A stretch of 64,000 nt of DNA from Anaeramoeba ignava (GCA_028826165.1 JAPDFW010000055.1:141501-205500), one strand, 5' to 3'; shown: positions 22,378-35,000, counted from the stretch's first letter. Notes: generated by a model not told the origin, from the sequence alone. Program-made: numbers and translations.

Positions 22378-24140
22378 TTAATTTTGATTATTAAATTTGT
22401 TAATTAATAAATCAAATAAATTTGGATTTGTTTGATTTAATTGAAAATAATCAATTCCTCTTTCTAATTCATCAATTATTTCTTGTGTAATTTCAATTTC
22501 ATCTTTAATTTGATTTGAATAAATCCAATATTCAAATATTTGAAATGATTTATTACTTAATTCACTATAATCTGTAACTTTATTAGAAGTATCTTCTGTA
22601 ACAGATAAAAACATTCCTCGATATAATTCACTTCTCATTATTAATATTAATTTAGGAAATTTATATTGTTTTTCTTTTCTTTCAATTATAAAATCTTTTT
22701 CATTTTCATTTTCATTTAAATAAATTCTTTTCATTGTTTCTTCTATTTTTTCATTGGAATTTATAATTTCTTTAATTTCTGAATATAATTTTGGATTTAT
22801 TATTCTGTTTGAATAAATCATTTCAAATATTTGATTTGATTCTTTAATTGATTTTTTTGAAATAATTTCTTGAAGTTTTTCAATTTGATTTTGATCTTGA
22901 TTTAATCTATATTTTAATATTAATTTATGAGCTTCAATTATTTCTCCATTTTCTGTTTTAAATGAAATATCACAAAATTCTTTTCTTCTAAATAATTTTA
23001 TCAAATCTTCTTCAAGATTGGAAAAAGGAGAAAGGAGAGGAGAATAATAAAGAAATGATTTATTTGCTCCACAATAAACATGATAATTAGAAATATTTTC
23101 ATTAAATCTTAATTCAGGAAGTTTAATTTGAATTGGAATTAATTGATTTTCTTTATCTTCAATTGTTAATTGACCAAATTTATTTCTTCCAAATCCAATT
23201 AATTTTGAATTAGAAGTTAAAATCAAAGTATGAGAATAACCAATAGAAAAATCAAGAATATATCATCATTTTCAAATAAAGATGATTTGATTTCAGTAAA
23301 TTCTTTGATAGTTTCGCTAAGTCCATTATATTCATATCTTCCACATGAATAAAGTTTTCTTTTTGTGTTTTCATTTTCATCTTCAATCAATATTATTGAA
23401 TGAAAATTTCCACATTGAATATCAATTATTTTGCCTTTTGGAATATTTTGGATTTTGGTTAATTTTTTGATCATTGTTTCTTTGATTGATTCACCTAATC
23501 CAAGTTGACCATAATTGTTATATCCGCATCCAAATAATTCTTGATTTGAATTTAAAAGAATAACACCTCTTGATGAATTTCCTGAAAATATTTTAGAAAC
23601 ATTTTTCATCATTAAAATTGGTTTTTCTGTTTTTTCAAGTGTTTTAGAATCTAAACCAAGTTGACCATAATAATTAGAACCAATTCCATAAGCATTTCGT
23701 TTTGAAGTTAATAAATAAATTTGTTCAGCACCAGAAACAATATCTTGAATTATTCTATCATTTGGATCTTTAATTAATGATGAAATATTGATAAATTGAT
23801 TTGGATTTTTTGGATTAATATCTTTCCCTTTTGCAAATACATTTCCTTCTATTGTTAAAATAGCTTCATTTTGCCGACCAACAGTTACTTTTTGAATATT
23901 TTCTTCAATTTGGATTTTTTCAGGATTGTGTTCTAAATCATTTTCATTTGAATATTTTATTGCTTTTCCATTTTCAAAAAGGAAAATTGTTGAAAAACCT
24001 CCTGATGAAATTTGTTTAATTTGTTTTTCATTTTCATTTTCATTTTCAAATTTAAATTGAATTGGTTTTTTTATTTTATTTGATTCATTTATTAAAATAA
24101 TTGGATCTGTGTTTTGACCAAAAAATAAACAATCATTCAT
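22378..24140 (-). pseudogene. RCC1-BTB protein, copy B (one frameshift)
   Basis: A tandem paralogue of copy A with the same architecture and near-identical BTB half. Frame 1 runs from 24140 to about residue 293 in the last RCC1 blades and then leaves frame near 23258-23266, where one base fewer is present than in copy A (FENDY.ILDF region). Frame 2 resumes with LTSNSKLIGFG and runs to 22378. Both halves keep coding quality, so the break is recent or an error. Confidence 0.8.
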
Positions 24141-24440
24141 TTTCTTTTTTAAAAAGAAAAATTGAAAAATGAAAATTTTGCAAAAATTTTTGAAAAATTT
24201 TAAAATTTTAATTTTTTTAATTTTAATAATTTTAATTTTAATTTTAATTTTAATTTTAATTTTAATTTTAATTTTAATTTTAATTTTAATTTTAATTTTA
24301 ATTTTAATTTTAATTTTAATTTTAATTTTAATTTTAATTTTAATTTTAATTTTTAATTTTTAATTTTAATTTTAATTTTAATTTTAATTTTAATTTTAAT
24401 TTTAATTTTAATTTTAATTTTAATTTTAATTTTAATTTTA
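24141..24440. repeat. Promoter flank of copy B and (TTTTAA)n array
   Basis: 24141-24175 carries AAAAATGAAAA (sense CATTTTT) next to the start of copy B. About 24230-24440 is a TTTTAA array that runs to the stop codon of copy C. No other gene seen. Confidence 0.85.
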
Positions 24441-26208
24441 ATTATTAAATTTATTAATTAATAAATCAAATAAATTTGGATTTGTTTGATTTAATTGAAA
24501 ATAATCAATTCCAATTTTAAATTCATTAATTATTTCTTGTGTAATTTCAATTTCATCTTTAATTTGATTTGAATAAATCCAATATTCAAATATTTGAAAT
24601 GATTTATTACTTAATTCACTATAATCTGTAACTTTATTAGAAGTATCTTCTGTTACAGATAAAAACATTCCTCGATATAATTCACTTCTCATTATTAATA
24701 TTAATTTTGGAAATTTATATTGTTTTTCTTTTCTTTCAATTATAAAATCTTTTTCATTTTCATTTTCATTTTCATTTAAATAAATTCTTTTCATTGTTTC
24801 TTCAATTTTTTCATTTGAATTTATAATTTCTTTAATTTCAGAATATAATTTTGGATTTATTATTCTGTTTGAATAAATCATTTCAAATATTTGATTTGAT
24901 TCTTTAATTGATTTTTTTGAAATAATTTCTTGAAGTTTTTCAATTTGATTTTGATTTTGATTTAATCTATATTTTAATATTAATTTATGAGCTTCAATTA
25001 TTTCTCCATTTTCTGTTTTAAATGAAATATCACAAAATTCTTTTCTTCTAAATAATTTTATCAAATCTTCTTCAAGATTGGAGAAAGGAGAAAGAAAAAG
25101 AGAATAATAAATAAATGATTTGTTAGTGCCACAAGAAAGATGATAATTGGAAATATTTTCATTAAATCTTAATTCAGGAAGTTCAATTTGAATTGGAATT
25201 GGTTGATAATTTGTATCTCCAGTTCCTAATTGACCATAATTTATTTCTTCCAAATACAATTAGTTTAGAATTAGATGTTAAAATCAAAGTATGAAAATAT
25301 CCAACAGAAATATCAAGAATAATATTATCATTTTCAAATAAAGATGATTTGATTTCAGTAAATTCTTTTGTATTTTGATTTTTGCCAAATCCATTATATT
25401 CATAAATTCCACATGAATAAAGTTTTCTTTTTGGATTTTCATTTCCTTTTTCATTTTCAATCAACATTATTGAATGAAAAATTCCACATTTAATATCAAT
25501 TATTTTACCTTTTGGAATATTTTGGATTTTGGTTAATTTATGTATTTTTGTTTCTTTTCTTGATTCTTCTAATCCAAGTTGATCATTATAATTAGATCCG
25601 CATCCAAATAATTCTTGATTTGAATTTAAAAGAAAAACATGAGAAGAACAATTTCCTGAAAATATTTTAGAAACATTTTTCATCATTAAAATTGGTTTTT
25701 CTGTTTCTTCAAATATTTCATAATCAAAACCAAGTTGACAATATTGATTTGAACCAATTCCATAAGCATTTTGATTTGAAGTTAATAAATAAACTGAATT
25801 GTATCCGCAAACAATATCTTGAATTATTCTATCATTTGTATCTTCAATTAATGATGAAATATTGATAAATTGATTTGGATTTTCTGGATTAATATATTTT
25901 CCTTTTGAAAATAGATTTCCTTCTATTGTTAAAATAGCTTCATTTGAACAACCAACAGTTACTTTTTGAATATTTTCTTCAATTTGGATTTTTTGAGGAT
26001 TTGGTTTTGAATCTCTTAAATATTCTATTGCTTTTCCATTTTCAAAAAGGAAAATTGTTGAAAATTCTCCTGAAAAAATTTGTTTAATTTCATTTTCATT
26101 TTCATTTTCATTTTCAAATTTAAATTGAATTGGTTTTGTTATTTTATCTGGTTCATTTTTGATAAGTTTTGGATTTCGATTTGAACCAAAAAATAAACAA
26201 TCATTCAT
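24438..26208 (-). pseudogene. RCC1-BTB protein, copy C (one frameshift)
   Basis: The third tandem paralogue. Frame 1 from 26208 covers the RCC1 blades to LIVFGRNK. One extra base near 25238-25243 then shifts the frame (the GQLGTGD blade moves to the other frame), which runs on through both BTB units to 24438. As in copy B, the break lies at the end of the RCC1 region just before the BTB domain. A truncated RCC1-only protein would result if the break is real. Confidence 0.8.
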
Positions 26209-26321
26209 TTTCTTTTTTTAAATTTAAAATTTTAATTTTTTTAAAAAGAAAAAAAAATGAAAAAAAATTTTTTTTATTTTTTCATTTTAAATTTTGATTT
26301 TAAAAAAAATTAAATAATAAA
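26209..26321. promoter_or_regulatory. Divergent promoter between RCC1-BTB copy C and exportin-7
   Basis: The 113-bp gap holds AAAAAAATGAAAAAAAA (about 26250-26268; sense for the minus-strand gene) and TTTTTTCATTTT (about 26278-26288; sense for the plus-strand gene). Each orientation of the element faces its own gene. Confidence 0.5.
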
Positions 26322-29300
26322 ATGCAATCAAAAGATATTGAACAATTTGATTCTTTAACATTTCAATGTTTCAGATCACAAAATACACAAACCAGAAAAG
26401 AAGCAGAAGAAAAACTTGAATCATTATCAAATTCAATTGAGTTCATTTCAATAAGTTTAACAATTTTACAAGAAACAACATCTAAATATTCACAAATTTA
26501 CATTTCAAATAAAATCACAAATTTACTAACTGATTATTGGGAAAATTTCCAAAATTTACAAATAAATAATGTATTTGAAATTTTAGTTAAAATTCTTACT
26601 GAAAAAAATCTTGAAATTGAAGCTGAAAAATCAATTATTAAAACTATTGCTAGAATTATAAAATTGAATTGGGATTTGAAATCAAATTCTTCTCTATTTG
26701 CGAAAAAAATTCACCAAATTTGTTTCCAATATTCAAAACCACAAATTTCAAAATTATCAATAATTCAACTTCATTTGATTGGATTTAAAATTTATATTGA
26801 AATGATATTCCAATTCTCAAATATAATTTCTCAAAAGGAGCCTTTTATACTTTATAAACTAAGATCAATATCCTTCAGAGATCATGAATTGATTTCACTT
26901 CTCCAAAGATCTCTGACATATTTATCATTATATAAACCCAAAATACAAAATCAAGATGATCCAAGATTCCAAAACCCTTTATTATTTGGAAACACAGTTA
27001 GAAGTGATGTTAATCCTTATATTGATTTTGATTTTTCTAAATTACCAAATTCTGAGCAAGAACAAAGGGCTTTTAAACTAAGGATTGTTTGTATTGAATT
27101 AGCCTTTGCTTGTTTTTCTTTTGATTTTTCAACCCCATCTTATTTCGATCAGAATAATATCAATACCAAAAAAAATTCTGAGAATTATATTCCCTTCCCA
27201 GATTCATGGAAATATCTTTTTGAAAAGGAGGAAATGATTAGATTGCTTTTTGATTATTATTTTATATATCCAATCCAATTGGGAAGTAAAATTCTTGAAA
27301 TGTTATATTTATTTGCCAGTTCAAAAAGTACTTTATTCTCAAATTCAGAAAAAAGGGATATTTTTTTTGAGGAAATTATTTTTGGAGTTTCTGGGGTTTT
27401 GGAATCAAAAAAGGGAATTGAAAACATTGATAATTTCCATCAACTTTCTCGTTTATTAGTCAAAATTGCTGTATCTTATACATCCATTTCCACACTTGAA
27501 ATATTCCCCAAGTTTTTCAATTTGGTTTCTGAATTCATCTTGGCAACTCTTCAATATTGCAACCAAAACATAAATAGTTATATTGACGATTATCAAAATG
27601 GAACTGATAATCTTATTGAGTTTTGGATAGAAATTTGTATGTCAATTTTTTCCGTAAACCCAAGATTAGTAGATGATTCTATCCAGCCCGATTTCAACAA
27701 GGACGGATTTATGCAAACAATACAAACAATATTTGAATCATATTTAAACCTGATTGTGATTGCTGTTTATCATCAATTTGAATCAGGGAATTTATCAGGA
27801 GATGAGTCTTGGATTTTGGATTCAATGCTGATTGTGAAAATTCAGCTTGCCTCAAAATTAGCAGGATCAAATCCTTCAGGTTGCTTCAATTCCTTGATCT
27901 CTTTATATAATTCTACTTGTGAAAAATTCAATAATTTCATTTCAAATCCAAATGATAAAAATAATTTTTCATCCAATTCTCAAGATATTCAAATGGAAAA
28001 TTCTCTTACTTTTTCTGATCCAAGTTTCCAAATTGCTTTATTGGATTTAGTAATAACATATTCTCTTTTAGATTCAGTTTTTGTTATTATGAATAAGGAA
28101 AGAAAAGCTATTATTGCCAAATTATCTTCATCTATCATTAATTTCCATATTTCTCTTGATCAACTAACTAATTCTCAACAAAGTTTGTCAAACTCTTTTG
28201 CTTGGATTGAACTCAGTTTCCTTCATTTCTTACAAAAAGTCAATTTTGATTATATTCATTTCTCTGATTCAATGATTACAATGCAGGAAACTGAAATTGA
28301 AAATGAAAAAGACCAAAAATACCAAATTATCATTGAGAAAATTATCAAGAATTTAGTTTTTTGGAATCAATCAAGAAGAATCATTTCTGAATCTTTATCT
28401 TTATTGAAAAAAATATTTTCATCAAATAGTTTTACATATCTCCCTTCAAAACCTCAAATTTTAGAAACACTCGTTTCAAGCTTGGCAAATAATTCATTCA
28501 CTTTTTTGTATTCTTATCAAAATTCAAGATTCAGAAAATCTTTTATCAGAATCATTTCTTCTTCTTTATTTATAAACAATGAAATCAACAATTTGCAAGA
28601 TTCAATCAAGAATTTAATTTCTCATTTTGAAACTCAATTTAATCATCTCAATCAAATCATCAATTCATTAAATCCAAATAATATTGATTCTAATATTGAT
28701 TTAGATTTGCCGTTTATTGGATTTGCAAATGATTTAAGAGGATTATTATCATCTTTGAATTCCAAAAAATTCTTTTCAATGTTTTTTGAATGGTTTTATC
28801 CAAAATATTCAAATATTCTCAATAACGCAACAAACTTATTATTCCAAAACCCAAATTCATTCAATACACTTTTACAATTTTGGGATGAATTATCAAATAA
28901 TCGATTTGGAAGAATAACTTTTGATCGATTTTCTTTTACAAATATCACAATTTTCAAACAAGTTGGCAAAATTATATCTTCTTATTTCCAACATCTCCAA
29001 AAACAAGAACCTTATAAAATTGGTGTTCCAGTTTGTGAATTACAACCTGAAGATATTGACAAAATTCGAACTCAATTCAAAACAATTTCAATTTGTCATT
29101 CAATTTTATCTCATTGTTTATCATTTGGATTTGTTCAATTTGGAGCTTTTATTTATTATCAAGATGAATTACCTAAGAATTTAATTATATTTGGAATTTT
29201 GATGATGAATTATATTGATCCTCAATTTTGGAAAATCTTCCCGAAATTCACTTATAAATTTTATGAATTTGTTGAAACAATAACTTCTATTCATTTGGAA

Positions 29301-29810
29301 ACTATTGTTGAATTGGATACTAATAATTTTGTTGAATTTATTGAAAAAATCAAGAATGGATTAGAAAGTGAAGATAAAGTAATTTCTCCAAAATGTTGTT
29401 CTTCTTTAGATTCCATTTTATCATACATTATTCTCAATTCTGAAAATCAAAAAAATCTTTCCAAAATTAATACTCTTGAGCTTTTTAATCAACATTTCAA
29501 TTCAAAACCTGAAATCATTCATCAATTTTTCCAAATAATTATTGAAAAATTAATTTATGGAGATTATTATTTTCATTGGTTTCTTTCTCGTCCGTTATTT
29601 TGTTTAATTTTAGCAAATGAACAATTTTTCAATGATTTTAAAAAAAATTACATTTCAAATTTAAACGAAAATGAACAAGAAAAAATAACTGTGATTTTTA
29701 ATGATTTATTTAAAGGAGTTGAGAAGAATTTAGAACCAAAAAATAGAGATCAATTTTCCAAAAATGTACTTTCATTTATTGAATCAATCAAAAAATTAGG
29801 GAAAATTTAG
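26322..29810 (+). CDS. XPO7: Exportin-7 / RanBP17-like nuclear transport receptor
   Basis: A single exon of 1162 aa. The N-terminus has the importin-beta-type helical start (TQTRKEAEEKLESLSNS). The middle aligns with XPO7 from memory: PFPDSWKYLFEKEE ... LFDYYFIYPIQLGSKILEML, then LFSNSEKRDIFFEEIIFGV and NFHQLSRLLVKI, matching the exportin-7 'SWRPAFLD', 'LFNNAERAKFL' and 'YHEFCRLLAR' blocks. Human XPO7 is about 1087 aa, so the length fits. It exports or imports protein cargo with Ran-GTP. No introns, and the frame is clean over 3.5 kb. Confidence 0.85.
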   Translation: MQSKDIEQFDSLTFQCFRSQNTQTRKEAEEKLESLSNSIEFISISLTILQETTSKYSQIYISNKITNLLTDYWENFQNLQINNVFEILVKILTEKNLEIEAEKSIIKTIARIIKLNWDLKSNSSLFAKKIHQICFQYSKPQISKLSIIQLHLIGFKIYIEMIFQFSNIISQKEPFILYKLRSISFRDHELISLLQRSLTYLSLYKPKIQNQDDPRFQNPLLFGNTVRSDVNPYIDFDFSKLPNSEQEQRAFKLRIVCIELAFACFSFDFSTPSYFDQNNINTKKNSENYIPFPDSWKYLFEKEEMIRLLFDYYFIYPIQLGSKILEMLYLFASSKSTLFSNSEKRDIFFEEIIFGVSGVLESKKGIENIDNFHQLSRLLVKIAVSYTSISTLEIFPKFFNLVSEFILATLQYCNQNINSYIDDYQNGTDNLIEFWIEICMSIFSVNPRLVDDSIQPDFNKDGFMQTIQTIFESYLNLIVIAVYHQFESGNLSGDESWILDSMLIVKIQLASKLAGSNPSGCFNSLISLYNSTCEKFNNFISNPNDKNNFSSNSQDIQMENSLTFSDPSFQIALLDLVITYSLLDSVFVIMNKERKAIIAKLSSSIINFHISLDQLTNSQQSLSNSFAWIELSFLHFLQKVNFDYIHFSDSMITMQETEIENEKDQKYQIIIEKIIKNLVFWNQSRRIISESLSLLKKIFSSNSFTYLPSKPQILETLVSSLANNSFTFLYSYQNSRFRKSFIRIISSSLFINNEINNLQDSIKNLISHFETQFNHLNQIINSLNPNNIDSNIDLDLPFIGFANDLRGLLSSLNSKKFFSMFFEWFYPKYSNILNNATNLLFQNPNSFNTLLQFWDELSNNRFGRITFDRFSFTNITIFKQVGKIISSYFQHLQKQEPYKIGVPVCELQPEDIDKIRTQFKTISICHSILSHCLSFGFVQFGAFIYYQDELPKNLIIFGILMMNYIDPQFWKIFPKFTYKFYEFVETITSIHLETIVELDTNNFVEFIEKIKNGLESEDKVISPKCCSSLDSILSYIILNSENQKNLSKINTLELFNQHFNSKPEIIHQFFQIIIEKLIYGDYYFHWFLSRPLFCLILANEQFFNDFKKNYISNLNENEQEKITVIFNDLFKGVEKNLEPKNRDQFSKNVLSFIESIKKLGKI

Positions 29811-29823
29811 AAGTAATCAATTT

Positions 29824-31970
29824 TTACCAAGAAACACTTTGATAATTTTTAAAGTATCTTCCAAAATAATTTACTCCAGTGTTTATACCAATAAAAATAG
29901 GGTCTAAAATCCGATTACAACTTTCAATATAATCAAATCCAATTCCTGTTTGTTTTCCAATTTCTTTTTTTTTTATTAAACAACTTGGATCAACACAATT
30001 CATATAAATTTTTGATTTTTCATAATCTTCAGCAGAAGTTTTAATTATCATGTTTAAAGAAGCTTTAGACATATTAATATGAGGAGTTTTTTCATTAACT
30101 TTTTGTTCATAAAATTTGCCTTCTTTTGTGGAAACATTAATAATATAATTTGCTTGATCTTGAGAGTTCATTAATCTTTTTAGTTTCTTAATAAAAATGA
30201 AAGGAGCTAATGTGTTTATTGCATGAGCTTCAAGGAGAGAAGATGTTGTAATTTCATGAACTGAAGAAATTATGACTTGATTATTAAGATTATTAATAAT
30301 ATCTTTTTTTTTAATTTCTATTAATTCTTCTCCATTTTCTTCTTGTATAATTAATTTATCATCATTTTCATTTTGATTTTCAAATTGATTTTGATTTTGA
30401 TTTTTATTTTTATTTTGATTTTGATTTTGATTTTCATTTTGATTTTCATTTTGATTTTTGATTTTCATTTTGATTTTGATTTTGATTTTGATTTTGATTT
30501 TGATTTTGATTTTGATTTTCGTTTTCATTTTCATTTGAAATTAATTTAATTTCATATTGTGATTCATTTTCTTGTTTTGTGAATGAATTTTCAACAAATT
30601 TTTTAAAATTAGTTTTATAATCTTTCAAAAGAATTTGAATTTCATTTTGGAAATTTGAAATATCATAATCATTTTCAAATTCATTTTGGAAAGAAACTTT
30701 TTGGTTTGCATTATTAATCAAAATATCCAATTTTTTTAATTTAACTTGAACAAGATAATCACAAAACATTTCCACTTTTTTTAAATCTCTAAAATCCATT
30801 TCTCCATAAATATTTAATCTATTTTTCCAAATATGGAAATCATTTTGAGTAACAAAACGAAGAGCAGCATCATTAGCAAATCTAGTAGTTAAATAAACAG
30901 TTGCACCATTTCTAAGTAATTTTAAACAACATTCAAAACCAGCTTTAATTCTTCCTCCTGTTACAAGTGCAATTTTTCCATTTAAATCACATTTTAAATT
31001 ACGTTTTGAATAACATATTTTATCACAATTTGAACAAAGTAATAATTTATAAAAAGGGTTTTGGAATTTTTGGAAATTCTTTTTACAAATTCTACATTTA
31101 TAATTTTGATTTAAATTTTGATTTAAATTTTGATTTAAATTTTCATTTAAATTTTCATTTAAATTTTCATTTAAATTTTGATTTAAATTTTCATTTAAAT
31201 TTTGATTTAAATTTTCATTTAAATTTTGATTTAAATTTTCATTTAAATTTTGATTTAAATTTTCTTTTAAATTTTGATTTAAATTTTGATTTAAATTTTG
31301 ATTTAAATTTTGATTTAAATTTTCATTTAAATTTTGATTTAAATTTTGATTTAAATTTTCATTTAAATTTTGATTTAAATTTTGATTTAAATTTTGATTT
31401 AAATTTTGATTTAAATTTTGATTTAAATTTTGATTTAAATTTTGATTTAAATTTTCATTTAAATTTTGATTTAAATTTTGATTTAAATTTTGATTTAAAT
31501 TTTCATTTAAATTTTGATTTAAATTTTCATTTAAATTTTGATTTAAATTTTTGATTTAAATTTTCATTTAAATTTTGATTTAAATTTTCATTTAAATTTT
31601 CATTTAAATTTTGATTTAAATTTTCATTTAAATTTTCATTTAAATTTTCATTTAAATTTTCATTTAAATTTTCATTTAAAATTTAATTTAAATTCTCATT
31701 GGAATTCATTAATTTATCAAAAAATTTTTGTTGATTTCTTGCTTGTTTAACTAATTGTGTTTTCCTTAATTTAATTCTTTCTTCATTTTGTTTATCAATT
31801 TCTTCTTTAATAAAAGAATAAAAAAGTTTTTTTCCTAATAAAAGTATTTCTTTATTCTTTTCTTCTTCTAAAAGTTTTTTTTCAGTAAAACAAGCAAGAG
31901 TTTTTGCACAAATTTCAAAATCACTTTCTTTTCTTTTCTTATTATTTTTCTTCTTATTATTATTTTTCAT
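29824..31970 (-). pseudogene. Zinc-ribbon short-chain dehydrogenase-like gene with repeat insertions, frame broken
   Basis: Parts in order on the minus strand are: a charged N-terminus from 31970; an NLNQ/NLNE array (31690-31095); a zinc ribbon CRIC...CSNC; a Rossmann start IALVTGGRIKAGF; TTRFANDAALRF; ILINNAN; an NQ/NE insert (about 30540-30370); and a C-terminus with INVSTKEG, HINMSKASLNM, YMNCVDPS, RILDPIF and NTGVNYFG. These match a known SDR subfamily with an HxNMxKAALNM motif, found in bacteria, fungi and plants. In that motif the canonical Tyr four residues before Lys is not Tyr. Breaks are an in-frame TAA at 31683-31685, one extra base at about 31545-31551, and one at 30455-30459. All three lie in repeats, so slippage or consensus error is likely. 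The substrate is unknown. Confidence 0.72.
31095..31690 (-). repeat. 12-bp array encoding NLNQ/NLNE tetrapeptides
   Basis: About 50 copies of a 12-bp unit; on the minus strand the codons are AAT TTA AAT then CAA or GAA. Variation is almost only C versus G at the first base of the fourth codon (Gln/Glu). TAA occurs once, at the edge. This pattern suggests translation. Confidence 0.85.
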
Positions 31971-32024
31971 TTTAAAAAAAGAAAAAAAATGAAAAAAAAT
32001 GAAAAATAAAAAATTTATTTTTTT
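31971..32024 (-). promoter_or_regulatory. CATTTTT promoter element of the SDR-like gene
   Basis: AAAAAAAATGAAAAAAAATGAAAAA on the plus strand (about 31980-32008) is two tandem sense TTTTTTCAT elements just upstream of the ATG at 31970. The WDR7 stop codon is at 32025-32027, so the promoter sits in the 54-bp gap. Confidence 0.5.
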
Positions 32025-35000
32025 CTATTTAATTTTAAAATTGTATTGATTTGATTCAATTTTTAAACTTATTATTGAAGAATTTGTCCAAAATAATTCA
32101 ATATTTTTAAATCTATCTATTTTTCTATTAATTTTTTGATTTAAAAGAGAAGAGAAATCAGGTGTTTGAATTGATTTAAATAAATTTGTTAATTTTTTTA
32201 ATTTTTTGGAAAATGTAGAATTTTTAATTTTCCAAATTAAAAGTAATTTATCATCTAAAGAAAAAGATGCAAATAATTTTCCATTTGGTGAAAATGAAAC
32301 ATTTGTAATATTTGATTTATGATATGAAATCAATGGTTCAATTTTGGAATTATTCAAATCATAAAAAATCACTTTTGATTCAGTTCCAATTAAAATTTTT
32401 CTAATTTCTTGATGATAAGCAAAAATTTGATAAGTATTTGATAATAAATGAAATATTTCCTCAATTTTTAATAAATTATCTGAGTTTGAAGATCCTTCAA
32501 TAGGAAAAATTTGAAGAGTAATTTCAACAATTTTGAAAATATAATCTGTAAATATAATTGGTTTTTTGGAAACAATTTCAAAAATTACTGATAATATTTT
32601 CTCAAATTGAATTTTTGTAAATTGATTTTTTTGTATTTCATTTTTCAGTGTTAATAAAATTAATCCAGGTTCTAAAAATCCTATTGAAAATAATATTGAA
32701 CGAGATGTTGTAAAAAATATTTCATTTTTCTCAATCAAAACGTATTGGAAAACAAAGCCAATAAATTGATCAATATTCGGGATATATTGCTTAAATGATG
32801 AGAATTGAGTTGTTATTAATTCAATCGCAATTAATCCTTGAATTTCCTTTTTTTGAACCAATTTGATTAAATTGGAAACTATTTTGGATTGGAATGATTT
32901 TTCAACATGATTTGAACAATATAAACAAAGAACTCCCAATAAAAGTAAATTATTAGCCTTCAATGTTTTTGTTGATGATATTTGAACATTTTGTCGCCAT
33001 TTAGAAGTTAATTTAATAATTTTTTTGGCTTCAATTTGATTACTTATATATTGAAGAATTGATCGAGATGATTGTTGAATATCCTCATTTGAATGCATCC
33101 AATATTTGAATAAATTTTCAAATATTGATATTAAATGTTGATTGTTCATTTCTTGAATCATTTTTTCAATATAATTTAATGCCATTTGTGTACCAAGAAT
33201 TTGATATTTTTTTTTCGGTAATTTTGCTAATGACATTCCAAATGATACAGACAAAAGTGATACTATTGATGCAAACATTGGATTGTTTTTCTTTAAATTA
33301 TCTAAGCTTGATTCTTCTTGTGATATAAAAAGTGTCAAAGTATTTGAATTACCAACTAATCCAAACTCAATATTTTGTTCTTGATTATTTGGATTTTTCT
33401 TTAATGATTTTTCAAAAATATTCATGTTATCAAGTTCAATAAAATATTCTATTAATTGAAATTTATTTTTCAATACTTTTCCTTGTTTGAGTCTTCTTAT
33501 CATTGTTTCTAAAAATAAAACAATATCTAAAAGTATTATATTATTATATCCAGATCCAATTTGAGAAAAGGATAAAAAATTGAGATTTTTTTGGAATGTT
33601 TTTCTTTGTTCTAAAACAAATTGGTTTTGTTTTTCATTTCTTGTATAAACTAAATAATTTTGTGGATATTTAACAAATGATGATAAATAAAATTGATTTT
33701 GATTTTCAATCACTCTATCAAGTTTCCCTTTTCTCAAATTCCAAAAATATAATAAACAATTTTCAAATTCAACTCCTAAATTTAATGATGATTTTTCCCA
33801 ATAAATTTTAACAATTTTTGAATTCTTTGAATGGCCTAAAATGTGAAATATTTGATTTTTCAAAGGATCACAAATTGAAACAACATTATCTTCATCAATA
33901 AATAAAAGCAAATTTTGATTTTTTGAAGGTTGGATTATATATTTAATAAGTGCAATATGATGTGAAAATGTTGCAATTTTAATTTTTTTGGTAAGATCCC
34001 AAACACATATTATGTAATCTTTTGAAACTGATATTAAATAATATTCTGATTTGTTTTTATTGAGGAATTCTGCTACAAATAAAGTGATGATTCTATCGGA
34101 ATGATCTCCAATAAATTTAATTGGTTTTGATGAACTTAAAGGGAAATATTTAACAGTAATTTCTCCGTTTGAATATCCATTAATTATTAAAATTTGATTT
34201 TGGGATTCTTTTTCGAAGAATAAAGTTGAAGTGATAAATGGATCTTTTTTTCTTTCATTTTCATTTTCATTTATATTTTTTGATAAAGAAGTAATATTGA
34301 TTTTTTTGGGATAAAATTGATTAACTTCTTGAATAATTTGTTCCCATTTCCAAAGAGAAATTGAACCAGATGAATCACCTGAAATTATAAATTTAGAATT
34401 GTAATTCGCAAATATTGTTGATTCTCCATTTTCTAACTTTTGATTTAAAATTGCTAAAATTGATGGAGAATTTAAATTTTCAAAAAAATTAAAAGAAATT
34501 TGTTTATGGGGAATATTGCTAGATATATTTGGTTCAGTTTTGGATTTCTTCATTTTAAGCAAATTACTATCATTTGATTTTCTAGTATTCTTGGTTTTGA
34601 TTGATTTTGATGATAAATCAGCTTTCAAAAATGCTTGAGAAAGTGAAATTAAATTTTCTTTTTCTAATTTTGGAATTTGATAAATAAAACATTTTCCATA
34701 ACGAGTAAAAGCAACAATATGAAAAGAATCTAAAAAATAAGCATCTTTCCAGAATTCGTTTTTGAGACAATTAATTGTATAATAAATTTTAACACCTTTG
34801 CAATCATATATTTGAATAAATAAATCACTAACAACTAAAAACAATTCTTCATTTGGAGAAAAAGTTGATGAAATTATATTTTCAATAGAAATTGTAACTC
34901 TTCTTAATAGAAATTGATCTGAATTTTGATTTTGATTATCATTTGAATTTGGATCAAATTTCCAAAAACATAATTTTCCATCATTTCCTAAAGAAATCAT

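Noticed and set aside
24169-24363. Plus-strand poly-(Ile/Leu) frame
   Set aside because: Pure translation of the TTTTAA hexamer array; no gene features.
30967-31554. Plus-strand frame encoding DLNFHLNF repeats
   Set aside because: It is the antisense reading of the NLNQ/NLNE coding array; no domain or promoter on that strand supports it.
31683-31970. The charged N-terminal frame as a separate small gene
   Set aside because: No promoter element separates it from the zinc-ribbon SDR part, and related SDR proteins have a similar charged helical N-terminus. Kept as one broken gene.
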